Source: CAZFUY01 sp964522445 (lineage in GTDB: Bacteria > Pseudomonadota > Gammaproteobacteria > SZUA-229). From it: DNA of 7,009 nucleotides. This document shows positions 1-5,964 of the stretch, piece after piece (positions within the stretch are counted from its first letter, which is position 1; the number at the start of each line of letters is the position of its first letter). A model generated the notes under the pieces. It was given only the letters and a program-made list of their open reading frames with translations. It ran no database searches and was not told the DNA's origin. The DNA lies in contig CAZFUY010000127.1 in NCBI GenBank assembly GCA_964522445.1, forward strand, positions 1-7,009. The letters run 5' to 3'. The translations under genes were made by a program, and so were the position numbers.

Positions 1-161
1 TGATTGATGAAGTTATTGCCAACAGCCCCAATCAGTTAGAACAATATCGCTCAGGCAAAGACAAGCTGTTTGGTTATTTTGTTGGTCAGGTCATGAAAGC
101 ATCTCAGGGTAAAGCTAATCCTGCACAGGTTAATCAAATCCTGAAAGAAAAACTAAAATAG
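1..161 (+). CDS. gatB: Asp-tRNA(Asn)/Glu-tRNA(Gln) amidotransferase subunit B, C-terminal end (partial)
   Basis: The last 52 codons of a gene cut by the left edge are read in the frame starting at base 3 and end at a TAG. The visible peptide runs from IDEVIANSPNQ through GYFVGQVMKAS to the lysine-rich end ILKEKLK. This is the characteristic YqeY/GatB tail that docks the tRNA elbow. GatB is the kinase/tRNA-binding subunit of the cytoplasmic GatCAB complex, which amidates misacylated Glu-tRNA(Gln) and/or Asp-tRNA(Asn). Its presence implies the indirect route for at least one of these amino acids. The catalytic part lies outside the window. No U-tract terminator follows; the inverted-repeat element begins 6 bp after the stop. 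Identification rests on recall of the conserved tail motif. Confidence 0.93.
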   Translation, partial: IDEVIANSPNQLEQYRSGKDKLFGYFVGQVMKASQGKANPAQVNQILKEKLK

Positions 162-167
162 TATTCT

Positions 168-242
168 GGGGTCGGAGTCAAATTTAATAACTAGCACAGG
201 CTCAAACTTGCCATAAGCTCAATCAAATTTGACTCCGACCCC
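168..242. repeat. 75-bp inverted-repeat element between gatB and hslO (REP/MITE-like)
   Basis: Two perfectly complementary 18-bp arms (168-185, GGGGTCGGAGTCAAATTT, and 225-242) enclose a 39-nt AT-rich centre (186-224). The complementarity stops abruptly at both ends of each arm, and no target duplication is evident. Arms beginning GGGGTC-GAGTC resemble short dispersed repeats that I recall from gammaproteobacterial genomes, sometimes associated with REP-associated (Y1/IS200-like) transposases. That family link is from memory and unproven here. As RNA it could form an 18-bp stem, but no U-run follows, so it does not look like a canonical intrinsic terminator. It lies 6 bp after the gatB stop and ends 35 bp before the preferred hslO start. 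Confidence 0.8.
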
Positions 243-277
243 TAATGCTTTCTTCATGCACTTTGCGACAAAAAAAT

Positions 278-1084
278 ATGCCAGACAACGATCTTCTTCA
301 CAGATTTATTATTGAAAACACCAATGTACGCGGCGAGATTATTCATCTTAACGCCACATGGCAAGCTATTCTGCAAAGAGCCGAATACCCGGAAAGTGTG
401 CGCTCTATTCTTGGCGAAGCACTGGCGGCCTGCGCTTTACTCAGCGCAACAATAAAATTTAAAGGCTCTTTAATTTTACAAATTCGTGGTAATGGCCCAT
501 TACATCTTCTTGTTGTACAGGCTACATCCGAAGGCAGCATGCGTGGCATTGCACGCTGGCACGGTGATGTTCCCGAACATAACTTAAAATCAATTTTTGG
601 TGAAGGTCAAATGGTTATAACCATAGAACCACCCAAAGGTGATCCCTACCAGGGTATTATTGCCTTAGAGGGCGAACATATAAATGAAGCTATCGAAGCC
701 TACTTTCAGCAATCTGAACAGTTAAACACCAAATTATGGCTGTGTTCAGATAATGACAGCTGTGCAGGTTTTCTACTGCAGGAAATGCCCGGCGAGAAAA
801 CAGATGATAAAGATGCCTGGCAACGATCAGTTCACCTGGCATCTACAATAACTAATCAGGAACTTCTCCAGTTATCAGTAAAAGAAATACTACACCGTTT
901 ATTTCATGAAGATGATGTGAGACTATTTGAATCAGAACCTTTTTGTTTTCGCTGTTCCTGCTCCAGAGAACGTATCAGCTCAATGATTTTGTCACTTGGC
1001 GCAAATGAAGCAGGCAGTATTATCGAAGAACAGGGAAAAATTGCCGTTGACTGTGAATTTTGTAATGCCCATTATGAATTTGAT
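278..1084 (+). CDS. hslO: Hsp33 redox-regulated holdase chaperone (3' end lost in gap)
   Basis: Hsp33 is a cytoplasmic ATP-independent chaperone activated by oxidative unfolding (peroxide plus heat, hypochlorite). It is kept inactive by a zinc ion held by four cysteines. The 269 visible residues begin MPDNDLLHRF and match the family N-terminus (D-LHR--, then VRGE). The core carries GEALAACALLSATIKFKGS and GPLHLLVVQ. The C-terminal redox switch is intact: C226-S-C228 in the context FRCSCSRER, and C259-E-F-C262. The family is about 290 residues long, so roughly the last 20-30 are missing in the N run. The frame is open upstream to an ATG at 245, only 2 bp past the repeat element. I prefer ATG 278 because it matches the usual Hsp33 N-terminus; neither start has a clear Shine-Dalgarno sequence. 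Confidence 0.95.
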
Positions 1085-1184
1085 NNNNNNNNNNNNNNNN
1101 NNNNNNNNNNNNNNNNNNNNNNNNNNNNNNNNNNNNNNNNNNNNNNNNNNNNNNNNNNNNNNNNNNNNNNNNNNNNNNNNNNNN
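1085..1184. other. Assembly gap, 100 N
   Basis: There are exactly 100 consecutive N, the conventional placeholder for a scaffold gap of unknown length. It removes the end of hslO on the left and the 3' part of the minus-strand gamma-glutamyltransferase gene on the right. A full transferase of this family would need roughly 240-280 more codons than are visible. The true gap is therefore probably well over 100 bp unless that gene is truncated. Reading frames drawn across the N run are artefacts. Confidence 0.98.
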
Positions 1185-2006
1185 AGAAACAATAACCTTT
1201 TCTAATATTTTTAGAGCAAAGGCAATTAATATTCCTCCCGATGATGGTGCCGGGTTTGTAAAGATGTGACAATTTCTATAAGAAATATTTAGCGGATTTC
1301 TTTTTATGCACTGATATGAAAAAAGATCATTCTTTGTTAACAAACCTCCTGAAGACTGACAGGTATTATTAATCTCCTGAGCGATCTCCCCCTCATAAAA
1401 AAGCCGATCACCTTCTATAGCAATGCTCTCCAGTGTATCTGCCATTTTATCTGGAAAGTAAATTTCATTTACTGTTAATAAATTTTCTTTATTTACATAA
1501 CTACCGTAAATTTCATGCGCAGATGGATCGTGTAAAAATATAGGTGAAACAATATCAAAAATATAAGACTGAAAATCATTAACCTGCACACCATTTCTTG
1601 CAGCCGCTAACGCAGGCTGAACAAGGTCACGCATAGAAATTGATGCTAAATCACGATACACATCAAAAACACCTCGTATTACACCCGGTGTTGCAATAGA
1701 TGCCATACCAATATGAAATTCCTGTTTAGCTTCACCAAAATCAGCCTGTATAGGAAAAAAATCTATATTATCTGCTTGCGATACTTTTGGTGTTTGTACA
1801 AAAAAATCATATAAAACAGCTTTCTTATTGATCTGTTTAGCCAGCAAAAAACCACCACCACCGGGCGATGCCAGAACAGGTTCTGCAACACAGGCCGCAT
1901 AAAATGCAGCAATCGCAGCATCAAAAGCATTACCGCCTGCATTTAAAACATCATCCGCTGCCTGCAATGTTAGCGGGTGGCCTGCTGCAACAATACCTTT
2001 TGCCAT
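1185..2006 (-). CDS. Gamma-glutamyltransferase-like protein, N-terminal half (3' end lost in gap)
   Basis: The 274 visible residues belong to the Ntn-hydrolase gamma-glutamyltransferase family, which cleaves the gamma-glutamyl bond of glutathione and related compounds. Visible landmarks are GIVAAGHPL at 4-12, GGNAFDAA at 24-31, EPVLASPGGGG at 42-52, ASIATPGV, and PAPSSGGI at about 252-259 near the end of the large subunit. The autocatalytic cleavage site and nucleophilic threonine lie further on, in the gap, so activity cannot be judged. There is no signal peptide: the protein starts MAKGIVAAGHP, directly in the domain. This suggests a cytoplasmic member rather than the periplasmic Ggt of E. 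coli. The E. coli motif DFREMAP, whose arginine binds the gamma-glutamyl carboxylate, reads DFFVQTP here (67-73), so substrate preference may differ. The gene is divergent from the deaminase gene with 56 bp between start codons. Confidence 0.88.
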
Positions 2007-2029
2007 CTATATATCACTGTGTGTAAACT
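2000..2029 (+). promoter_or_regulatory. Possible sigma70-type promoter for the guanine deaminase gene
   Basis: TTGCCA (2000-2005, five of six matches to TTGACA) is followed after 18 bp by TAAACT (2024-2029, four of six matches to TATAAT). This lies 33 bp before the deaminase ATG, in the short divergent region. The -35 box overlaps the start codon of the minus-strand transferase gene. The match is modest in an AT-rich background and is tentative. Confidence 0.25.
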
Positions 2030-2062
2030 ATTTATTAAATCATAGCATCCAGTTGAAAAAAT

Positions 2063-2542
2063 ATGAGCCGCAATAACGACAATCTTTTTATAACAGAAGC
2101 AATACAACTTGCCATTCAATCTGTCACTAAAGGCGGTGGACCTTTTGGGGCTGTTATTGTAAAAAACAATAAAATTATTGGCCGAGGCAATAATCAGGTT
2201 ACCTTAAACAACGACCCTTCCGCACATGCAGAAATAACAGCAATACGTGATGCCTGTAAAAATATAAATGATTTTAATTTAACAAATACGACTCTGTACG
2301 CCAGCTGTGAACCTTGCCCCATGTGCATGTCTGCTATTTACTGGGCACGGATCAGTCGAGTTGTATATGCAGCAACGGGCAATGACGCTGCAAAGGCAGG
2401 GTTTGATGATACTTTTATTGCAAAAGAGGTATGCAAACCTTATAGCGAAAGATCAATACCAATAGAACACTATAAAAAATGTGATAAGCATACACAATGC
2501 TTTGAAGACTGGGAAAACAAAGAGAACAAAACAAAGTACTAG
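2063..2542 (+). CDS. guaD: Guanine deaminase-like protein (cytidine deaminase fold)
   Basis: This 159-residue zinc-dependent nucleobase deaminase most resembles the small Bacillus-type guanine deaminase, which converts guanine to xanthine in the cytoplasm for purine salvage and catabolism. The order of motifs fits: GGPFGAVIVK at 25-34, then NDPSAHAEITAIR with H55 as zinc ligand and E57 as proton shuttle. Next is SCEPCPMC with zinc ligands C85 and C88, followed by AIYWAR at 91-96. The downstream segment with AGFDDTFIAKE and the C-terminal F-DW region also match GuaD, which distinguishes it from TadA tRNA adenosine deaminases and from CMP/dCMP deaminases. Length equals that of the family. The start is ATG 2063 with only a weak purine stretch upstream. 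It is divergent from the transferase gene and convergent, 33 bp apart, with the TerB-domain gene. Related aminohydrolase specificities cannot be excluded from sequence alone. Confidence 0.85.
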   Translation: MSRNNDNLFITEAIQLAIQSVTKGGGPFGAVIVKNNKIIGRGNNQVTLNNDPSAHAEITAIRDACKNINDFNLTNTTLYASCEPCPMCMSAIYWARISRVVYAATGNDAAKAGFDDTFIAKEVCKPYSERSIPIEHYKKCDKHTQCFEDWENKENKTKY

Positions 2543-2552
2543 GGATACTTTG
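2532..2552. terminator. Weak hairpin at the deaminase stop codon
   Basis: CAAAGTA (2532-2538) and TACTTTG (2546-2552) form a perfect 7-bp stem around a 7-nt loop that contains the TAG stop. A short T run (2567-2570) lies 14 bp downstream, too far for a classical intrinsic terminator, and the stem has only two G-C pairs. It lies between two convergent genes, where a terminator would be expected, but the structure is weak. Confidence 0.22.
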
Positions 2553-2575
2553 ATAAGATCAGGTTATTTTAAACT

Positions 2576-3037
2576 TTACTCAAGATCAAGCTGTTGCTTT
2601 ACTCTGTGCTTGCTCTGCAAAAAATCTTTATGTGACACATGAATTAAATCAGCAATACGCCGCACCATATGTTCTTCATACATATCCAGAGATTCATCAG
2701 CATAGGCAACCTGCCACAGGTAATCAATCACTTTAATTTTTTGAACCTGCGTAAAATTTCTGGCTATTAAACGGGTAAATTGATGATAATCAGTAGCAGA
2801 TTTTACTTCCTGCTCTGCAAGCTCATACAGGTTACTGGTTTCAGATCCAGACAACCTGAATTTATCCTGAAGTAAATTTTGAATTACTTTTCTTTCTGCT
2901 TCATGCGCTTCATCATCCTGCATCATCATTTCAATTAACAATGCTGCTGTCGCCAGCTTTAGTTGATGGTCATTGTCCTGACCTACATCAGTTGGCATAA
3001 AGTTTTTTTCAAAAAATGATTTAATGCTATTTAACAT
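2576..3037 (-). CDS. TerB-domain protein (COG4103-like), function unknown
   Basis: This 153-residue all-helical soluble protein has the TerB-like fold, with two pseudo-repeated acidic helices. The first is ALLIEMMMQDDEAHEAERKVI (about 32-52). The second is VAYADESLDMYEEHMVRRIADLI (about 110-132). In TerB proteins such acidic clusters (here D41, D42, E43, D114, E115, E121, E122) can bind divalent metal. No signal peptide or membrane segment is seen. Automated annotation often labels this family 'tellurite resistance TerB'. No other ter genes are present, so a role in tellurite resistance is not supported. It is the last gene of the minus-strand run, 66 bp after the CZB gene. The start is ATG 3037 with only a poor AAGTAG-like ribosome site. 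Confidence 0.82.
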   Translation of the reverse strand: MLNSIKSFFEKNFMPTDVGQDNDHQLKLATAALLIEMMMQDDEAHEAERKVIQNLLQDKFRLSGSETSNLYELAEQEVKSATDYHQFTRLIARNFTQVQKIKVIDYLWQVAYADESLDMYEEHMVRRIADLIHVSHKDFLQSKHRVKQQLDLE

Positions 3038-3053
3038 CTACTTTTATGACCAT

Positions 3054-3101
3054 TAATATTTAAATATTATTGCTTTGGATATTTTCGTTAACTAATTAAC
3101 G
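3054..3101. repeat. AT-rich palindrome and small hairpin between the CZB and TerB genes
   Basis: The 66-bp spacer holds two symmetrical sequences. One is a perfect 16-bp palindrome, TAATATTTAAATATTA (3054-3069), composed only of A and T, 16 bp upstream of the TerB gene start. The other is a 6-bp stem, CGTTAA (3086-3091) with TTAACG (3096-3101) and a 4-nt loop, just after the CZB stop on the minus strand. On that strand the stem is followed by AAAA rather than a U run, so it is not a canonical terminator. The palindrome could be an operator or promoter element, or chance in an AT-rich spacer. Confidence 0.35.
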
Positions 3102-3103
3102 GA

Positions 3104-3463
3104 TTATACATCTTTGCTCCATGCCATCATTTCCTGCGTAAGTTTTGTTGATGTTACTAGATATTTACTTCCCGTTTTTATAGCATCCATCGCCTGCTGT
3201 TTTTTATTACTTAAAGCAAATGCCAGGACTTCAGCCGCCTCTTTATGAAACTCTGCATGTAAAGTTTTAACAGCAGCATAATGTGGAGACGACCTGTCCT
3301 GTTCCTCACAGGAATAAAGCCACTTCCCAAATTCACACTGGTCATCTTTGCATACCACATCAGGAGTCCATTGACTTTGCCCTGTACTTATCGCATCTAT
3401 AAGTCTTTGTTTCCACTTGCTGTGAGAACTAACACCCTGTGCAATTTTAAGTTTTAAACTCAT
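3104..3463 (-). CDS. Stand-alone CZB (chemoreceptor zinc-binding) domain protein
   Basis: This 119-residue protein consists essentially of one CZB domain, the 3His/1Cys zinc module first seen in chemoreceptors and diguanylate cyclases. The expected ligands are visible: H14 (SHSKWK), C43 in the signature CEFGKWLY (43-50), and H69 and H73 in LHAEFH. A four-helix bundle is expected, with no signal peptide and no membrane segment. In characterised CZB receptors and cyclases, zinc binding or cysteine oxidation (for example by hypochlorite) changes signalling. Here no output domain is fused, so a partner in trans or a zinc buffering/sensing role is inferred. An extra cysteine pair, C38 and C52, flanks the ligand C43. 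The start is well supported by a strong Shine-Dalgarno sequence 4 bp upstream. The gene follows the DUF885 gene by 48 bp on the same strand. Confidence 0.88.
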   Translation of the reverse strand: MSLKLKIAQGVSSHSKWKQRLIDAISTGQSQWTPDVVCKDDQCEFGKWLYSCEEQDRSSPHYAAVKTLHAEFHKEAAEVLAFALSNKKQQAMDAIKTGSKYLVTSTKLTQEMMAWSKDV

Positions 3464-3467
3464 GATA

Positions 3468-3473
3468 CCTCCT
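3468..3473 (-). promoter_or_regulatory. Strong Shine-Dalgarno site of the CZB gene
   Basis: Read on the minus strand this is AGGAGG followed by TATC and the ATG at 3463. It is the only full-consensus ribosome site in the window and fixes the start of the CZB gene. It suggests that this small protein is translated more strongly than its neighbours. Confidence 0.8.
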
Positions 3474-3511
3474 AACTATAAAATTTAAAATATTAACAAT
3501 ATGAGACATAT

Positions 3512-5173
3512 TTAATTTTTAAAAACCTGATTACGAGCAACATTCCACGCATCTTCACCAAACGCACGTTTTATAACTAATGGTAAAGCACAGGAACCCA
3601 CTGACAATAATTTATTATGAAATTCTTTAAGATTAAAATCTTCTGCCTGTGACTGCTGTTCTCGCAAGGCACGAATTAATGCCCAACCAACAGCATAACA
3701 CATAGGCACTGTTGGTGATTGCGTATACCAGCTTAAATCTGCTTTTGCCTGATCAATAGAAAAGTGTAAATGATCACACATACGTTGTGCGGCATCATCA
3801 ATAGTTAAACCTCGGGTATGCAGTTCAACATCTAACATAACTCGCATAGCTCGCCATAAACGATCACGCAGCATAATAAAATGATGTTCCGTTTTTTCTA
3901 AAAAACCCTGCTCCTGCATCAGATCTTCACAATACAAAGCCCAGCCTTCATACATAGTTGCTGAAGCATTAAGCAAACGTGGCAAACTATTTTCAGGATT
4001 TCGATTAGCTGTAACAAACTGCAAATGATGACCTGGAAAAGCTTCGTGAACACAGGTTAAATCAATAGATGTCCAGTTATGCTCCAGCATATGGCCTTCA
4101 GATAACACGGGCGTAATATAATAATAACCGCGTTGCTCGCTATCTTTATAGGATGGCTCTTCATAAGCGGCAAAAGGAATTTGATGACGTAAAAACTCGG
4201 GCGTGTCTATTACTTTTAAGGCCTGTGTTTTAGGCATGCTAACCAGCTGGTGTTCATTAACAAAATTATAAGCCGCTTTCATCCGTTCACGATACGCATC
4301 CAGTAAAGCTTCTGGCCCACCTTTGGGATAATCATGTCGAATGCCTGCTAAAGCTTCTTCAATATCATCACCACCTGTTAATTTTTGTGTTAACTGCTTA
4401 AGCTCATCTTGTGTTTTCTTAAATAAACGCTCACCAAACTGATGCAGTTCATCGGCTGTAATATCAAGAAAATGGTCTTCACGTAACAACCTTTCAAACT
4501 CATCTTTTCCGCAGGCATAATCACCCGTCACATTTTTTTCCTGATCCTGTAAATATTTTGAGAACTCGTCCATAGCACTCGCAGCCTTATCGCAAACGGG
4601 CTGTAACCGTGCAGGGTTTTGAAACTTACTTAGCACCACTGGATGCTTTGTGATATCACGAAAATAACGAGAGCCTGCTATTGCCTGCTGATAAGCTCCT
4701 TTTAACCAGCTAACAGGAATCCTTTCTGGATGCTGAGAGATATAGGTTCTAGCACCACGAAGGTAGTCCGGGATTTTATCCATTCGACGCTTAAGTGCCT
4801 GATGAATATTTTCCACAGGTCGAGTCAACAATTGATGAATAGCTTCTACAGGTACATATTCCTGAGGCCGACTATAACGCCAATCTCTTTCTAAAAGCTC
4901 ATGCAGCTCAGAAACAACCGCATTATAAAGTATTGAATAATCAATTTGATGCTCTGCACTAAGAACATTAAAATCTAACTCATCCAGCGTTGATATAACT
5001 TTCTCATTAAGTGAAATTAATGCACCTATCTCATCATCAGCATACGATCTAAGTAAATTTTCATAACCAGCACAGCCGGTTTGTACTGCTTGTTCAGGAT
5101 GGTAGCGAAACCAGGCATTGTAATATTGCTCTAATAAGACATTAAATGCCTTTTCAGCAGATTTTTCAGACAT
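3512..5173 (-). CDS. DUF885 family protein, predicted zinc metallopeptidase
   Basis: This 553-residue protein spans a full DUF885 domain (PF05960), a family related to gluzincin zinc peptidases but with few characterised members. The metal-site signature HEAFPGHHLQ starts at H376, with E377 the likely general base and H382 a second zinc ligand. It is followed by MYEGWALYCED, where E409 is the candidate third ligand. This HE-(A)-(F/Y)-PGHH plus EGWALY pair is diagnostic for the family. The N-terminal part is helical and typical (WFRYHPEQAVQTG at about 17-29). There is no signal peptide or lipobox, unlike many DUF885 members, so a cytoplasmic enzyme is inferred. The start ATG 5173 has a GAAG-like ribosome site about 10 bp upstream. 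It lies 78 bp downstream of the yhfA-like gene on the same strand. Substrate is unknown. Confidence 0.9.
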   Translation of the reverse strand: MSEKSAEKAFNVLLEQYYNAWFRYHPEQAVQTGCAGYENLLRSYADDEIGALISLNEKVISTLDELDFNVLSAEHQIDYSILYNAVVSELHELLERDWRYSRPQEYVPVEAIHQLLTRPVENIHQALKRRMDKIPDYLRGARTYISQHPERIPVSWLKGAYQQAIAGSRYFRDITKHPVVLSKFQNPARLQPVCDKAASAMDEFSKYLQDQEKNVTGDYACGKDEFERLLREDHFLDITADELHQFGERLFKKTQDELKQLTQKLTGGDDIEEALAGIRHDYPKGGPEALLDAYRERMKAAYNFVNEHQLVSMPKTQALKVIDTPEFLRHQIPFAAYEEPSYKDSEQRGYYYITPVLSEGHMLEHNWTSIDLTCVHEAFPGHHLQFVTANRNPENSLPRLLNASATMYEGWALYCEDLMQEQGFLEKTEHHFIMLRDRLWRAMRVMLDVELHTRGLTIDDAAQRMCDHLHFSIDQAKADLSWYTQSPTVPMCYAVGWALIRALREQQSQAEDFNLKEFHNKLLSVGSCALPLVIKRAFGEDAWNVARNQVFKN

Positions 5174-5251
5174 GAATTAAATTCTTCTATTGATTATTAG
5201 TAATTTTCTAGCACAGATAAAATAATACAGGGATAAGCTGAATAATTACGA

Positions 5252-5665
5252 TTATTCTGTTATTTGAAAGTCATGTGTTACTTCGGCTGTTTTAGCCAGC
5301 ATAATAGAAACAGAGCAATATTTTTCAGCCGTTAAATTAACCGCTTTCTCTACTTGCTTCTCACTCAAGCCTTTACCCTTCACTATGTAATGCGCATGGA
5401 TTTTAGTAAATACCTTAGGGATTTCATCCGCCCTCTCAGCCGTAATTTCTACTATGCAATCCTCTATTGGCTGGCGCGCCTTTTTCAAAATCATCACCAC
5501 ATCAAATGCCGTACAACCACCCATGCCAATTAAAACCATCTCCATTGGTCGAGCTGCCAGATTGCGGCCACCACTTTCAGGCGCACCATCCATAACTACC
5601 GAATGCCCACTACCTGTTTCCCCAACAAATGACATATTATCCAGCCACTTAATCCTTGCTTTCAT
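5252..5665 (-). CDS. yhfA: OsmC family protein, YhfA type
   Basis: This 137-residue protein closely follows the pattern of E. coli YhfA, an OsmC/Ohr-fold cytoplasmic protein. MKARIKW at the start corresponds to MQARVKW. RPMEMVLIGMGGCTAFDVV contains C51, and AEKYCSVSIML contains C117. Those two cysteines are where OsmC and Ohr carry their peroxide-reducing pair, so thiol-dependent hydroperoxide reduction is plausible, although YhfA-type proteins are poorly characterised. The frame is open to a GTG at 5674. I choose ATG 5665 because it matches the E. coli start and has a GAGGGG ribosome site just upstream. The gene is divergent from the crp-like gene, as yhfA is in E. coli. The palindromic element begins only 12 bp before this start, so the gene's promoter must lie in or beyond the element. 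Confidence 0.9.
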   Translation of the reverse strand: MKARIKWLDNMSFVGETGSGHSVVMDGAPESGGRNLAARPMEMVLIGMGGCTAFDVVMILKKARQPIEDCIVEITAERADEIPKVFTKIHAHYIVKGKGLSEKQVEKAVNLTAEKYCSVSIMLAKTAEVTHDFQITE

Positions 5666-5697
5666 ACCCCTCACCCTAACCCCAATGTTTCATGGGA

Positions 5698-5779
5698 CCA
5701 TATTTATTTCTAAAAATATTAAATAAACTTATATGCTCACACTATATTTTAAGCACATTTCAAAATTACAGCCTGTACT
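5698..5779. other. 82-bp AT-rich segment interrupting the left arm of the palindromic element
   Basis: Pairing of the right arm is continuous from inner to outer stem (break at 5899/5900). The left partners are separated by these 82 bp, with base-pairing resuming exactly on either side. The segment is strongly AT-rich, has no inverted ends, no duplicated flanks and no ORF that I can see. It could be an insertion into a once-complete palindrome, or remaining native promoter DNA of the yhfA-like gene. Confidence 0.5.
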
Positions 5780-5899
5780 TTTCGAGTTTGCAGGTTATTT
5801 GGTGTCATAGCTTGCACAAGAATACTCAAACCCTATGAATAACTAGGATTGAGCATTCTTGAACAATCTATTTAGCCAAATAACCTGCAATTCTCGAAA
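5780..5899. repeat. Long imperfect inner palindrome (stem of about 50 bp)
   Basis: Three blocks pair in one register: TTGCAGGTTATTTGG (5788-5802) perfectly with 5876-5890, a half-matched stretch (5803-5816 with 5862-5875, 7 of 14), and CAAGAATACTCAA (5817-5829) with 5849-5861 (12 of 13). After a one-base bulge, TTTCGAG (5780-5786) pairs with 5893-5899. A 19-nt central loop remains (5830-5848). Transcribed from either side, it could fold into a long hairpin. Confidence 0.75.
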
Positions 5900-5964
5900 T
5901 CCCATGAAACATTGGGGTTAAACCCTTGCTGATTGCTCAGTATTTTGCGTTAATTAGTAAATTC

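Larger units (their letters stand above)
5677..5920. mobile_element. Palindromic MITE-like element with 21-bp terminal inverted repeats
   Basis: The outer arms 5677-5697 (TAACCCCAATG to ATGGGA) and 5900-5920 are perfectly complementary over 21 bp, and each ends with TA at the outside. If that TA is a target duplication, the element would fit insertion by an IS630/Tc1-mariner-type transposase; this is an inference. The 244-bp element has no open reading frame, so it would be non-autonomous. Inside is a second, near-continuous inverted repeat (5780-5899). On the right side the inner and outer arms abut. On the left they are separated by exactly 82 bp. The element occupies most of the yhfA-crp spacer and may carry or disrupt their promoters. 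Confidence 0.65.

Noticed and set aside
168..242. Intrinsic terminator for gatB
   Set aside because: The stem is perfect but has a 39-nt loop and is followed by TAATGC rather than a T run.
343..549. Minus-strand frame within hslO
   Set aside because: It lies entirely antisense to the well-conserved Hsp33 core and has no recognisable features.
992..1272. Frames and fusions reading through the N run on both strands
   Set aside because: Open only because N codons contain no stop. The hslO and transferase sequences on either side are unrelated and convergent.
2576..3037. Tellurite resistance function for the TerB-domain protein
   Set aside because: No terZ, terC, terD or terE partners are present; the domain is widespread in proteins unrelated to tellurite.
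5241..5256. Small inverted repeat AATAAT/ATTATT at the yhfA stop
   Set aside because: A six-pair stem made only of A-T pairs without a U tract is expected by chance here.
5668..5685. Telomere-like period-6 C-rich repeat
   Set aside because: Only three imperfect units, partly inside the terminal inverted repeat and the yhfA ribosome site; too short to call a functional repeat.
5454..5726. Plus-strand 90-codon reading frame over the yhfA start region
   Set aside because: It is the antisense shadow of the conserved yhfA-like gene and runs into the repeat element; no family resemblance or ribosome site.
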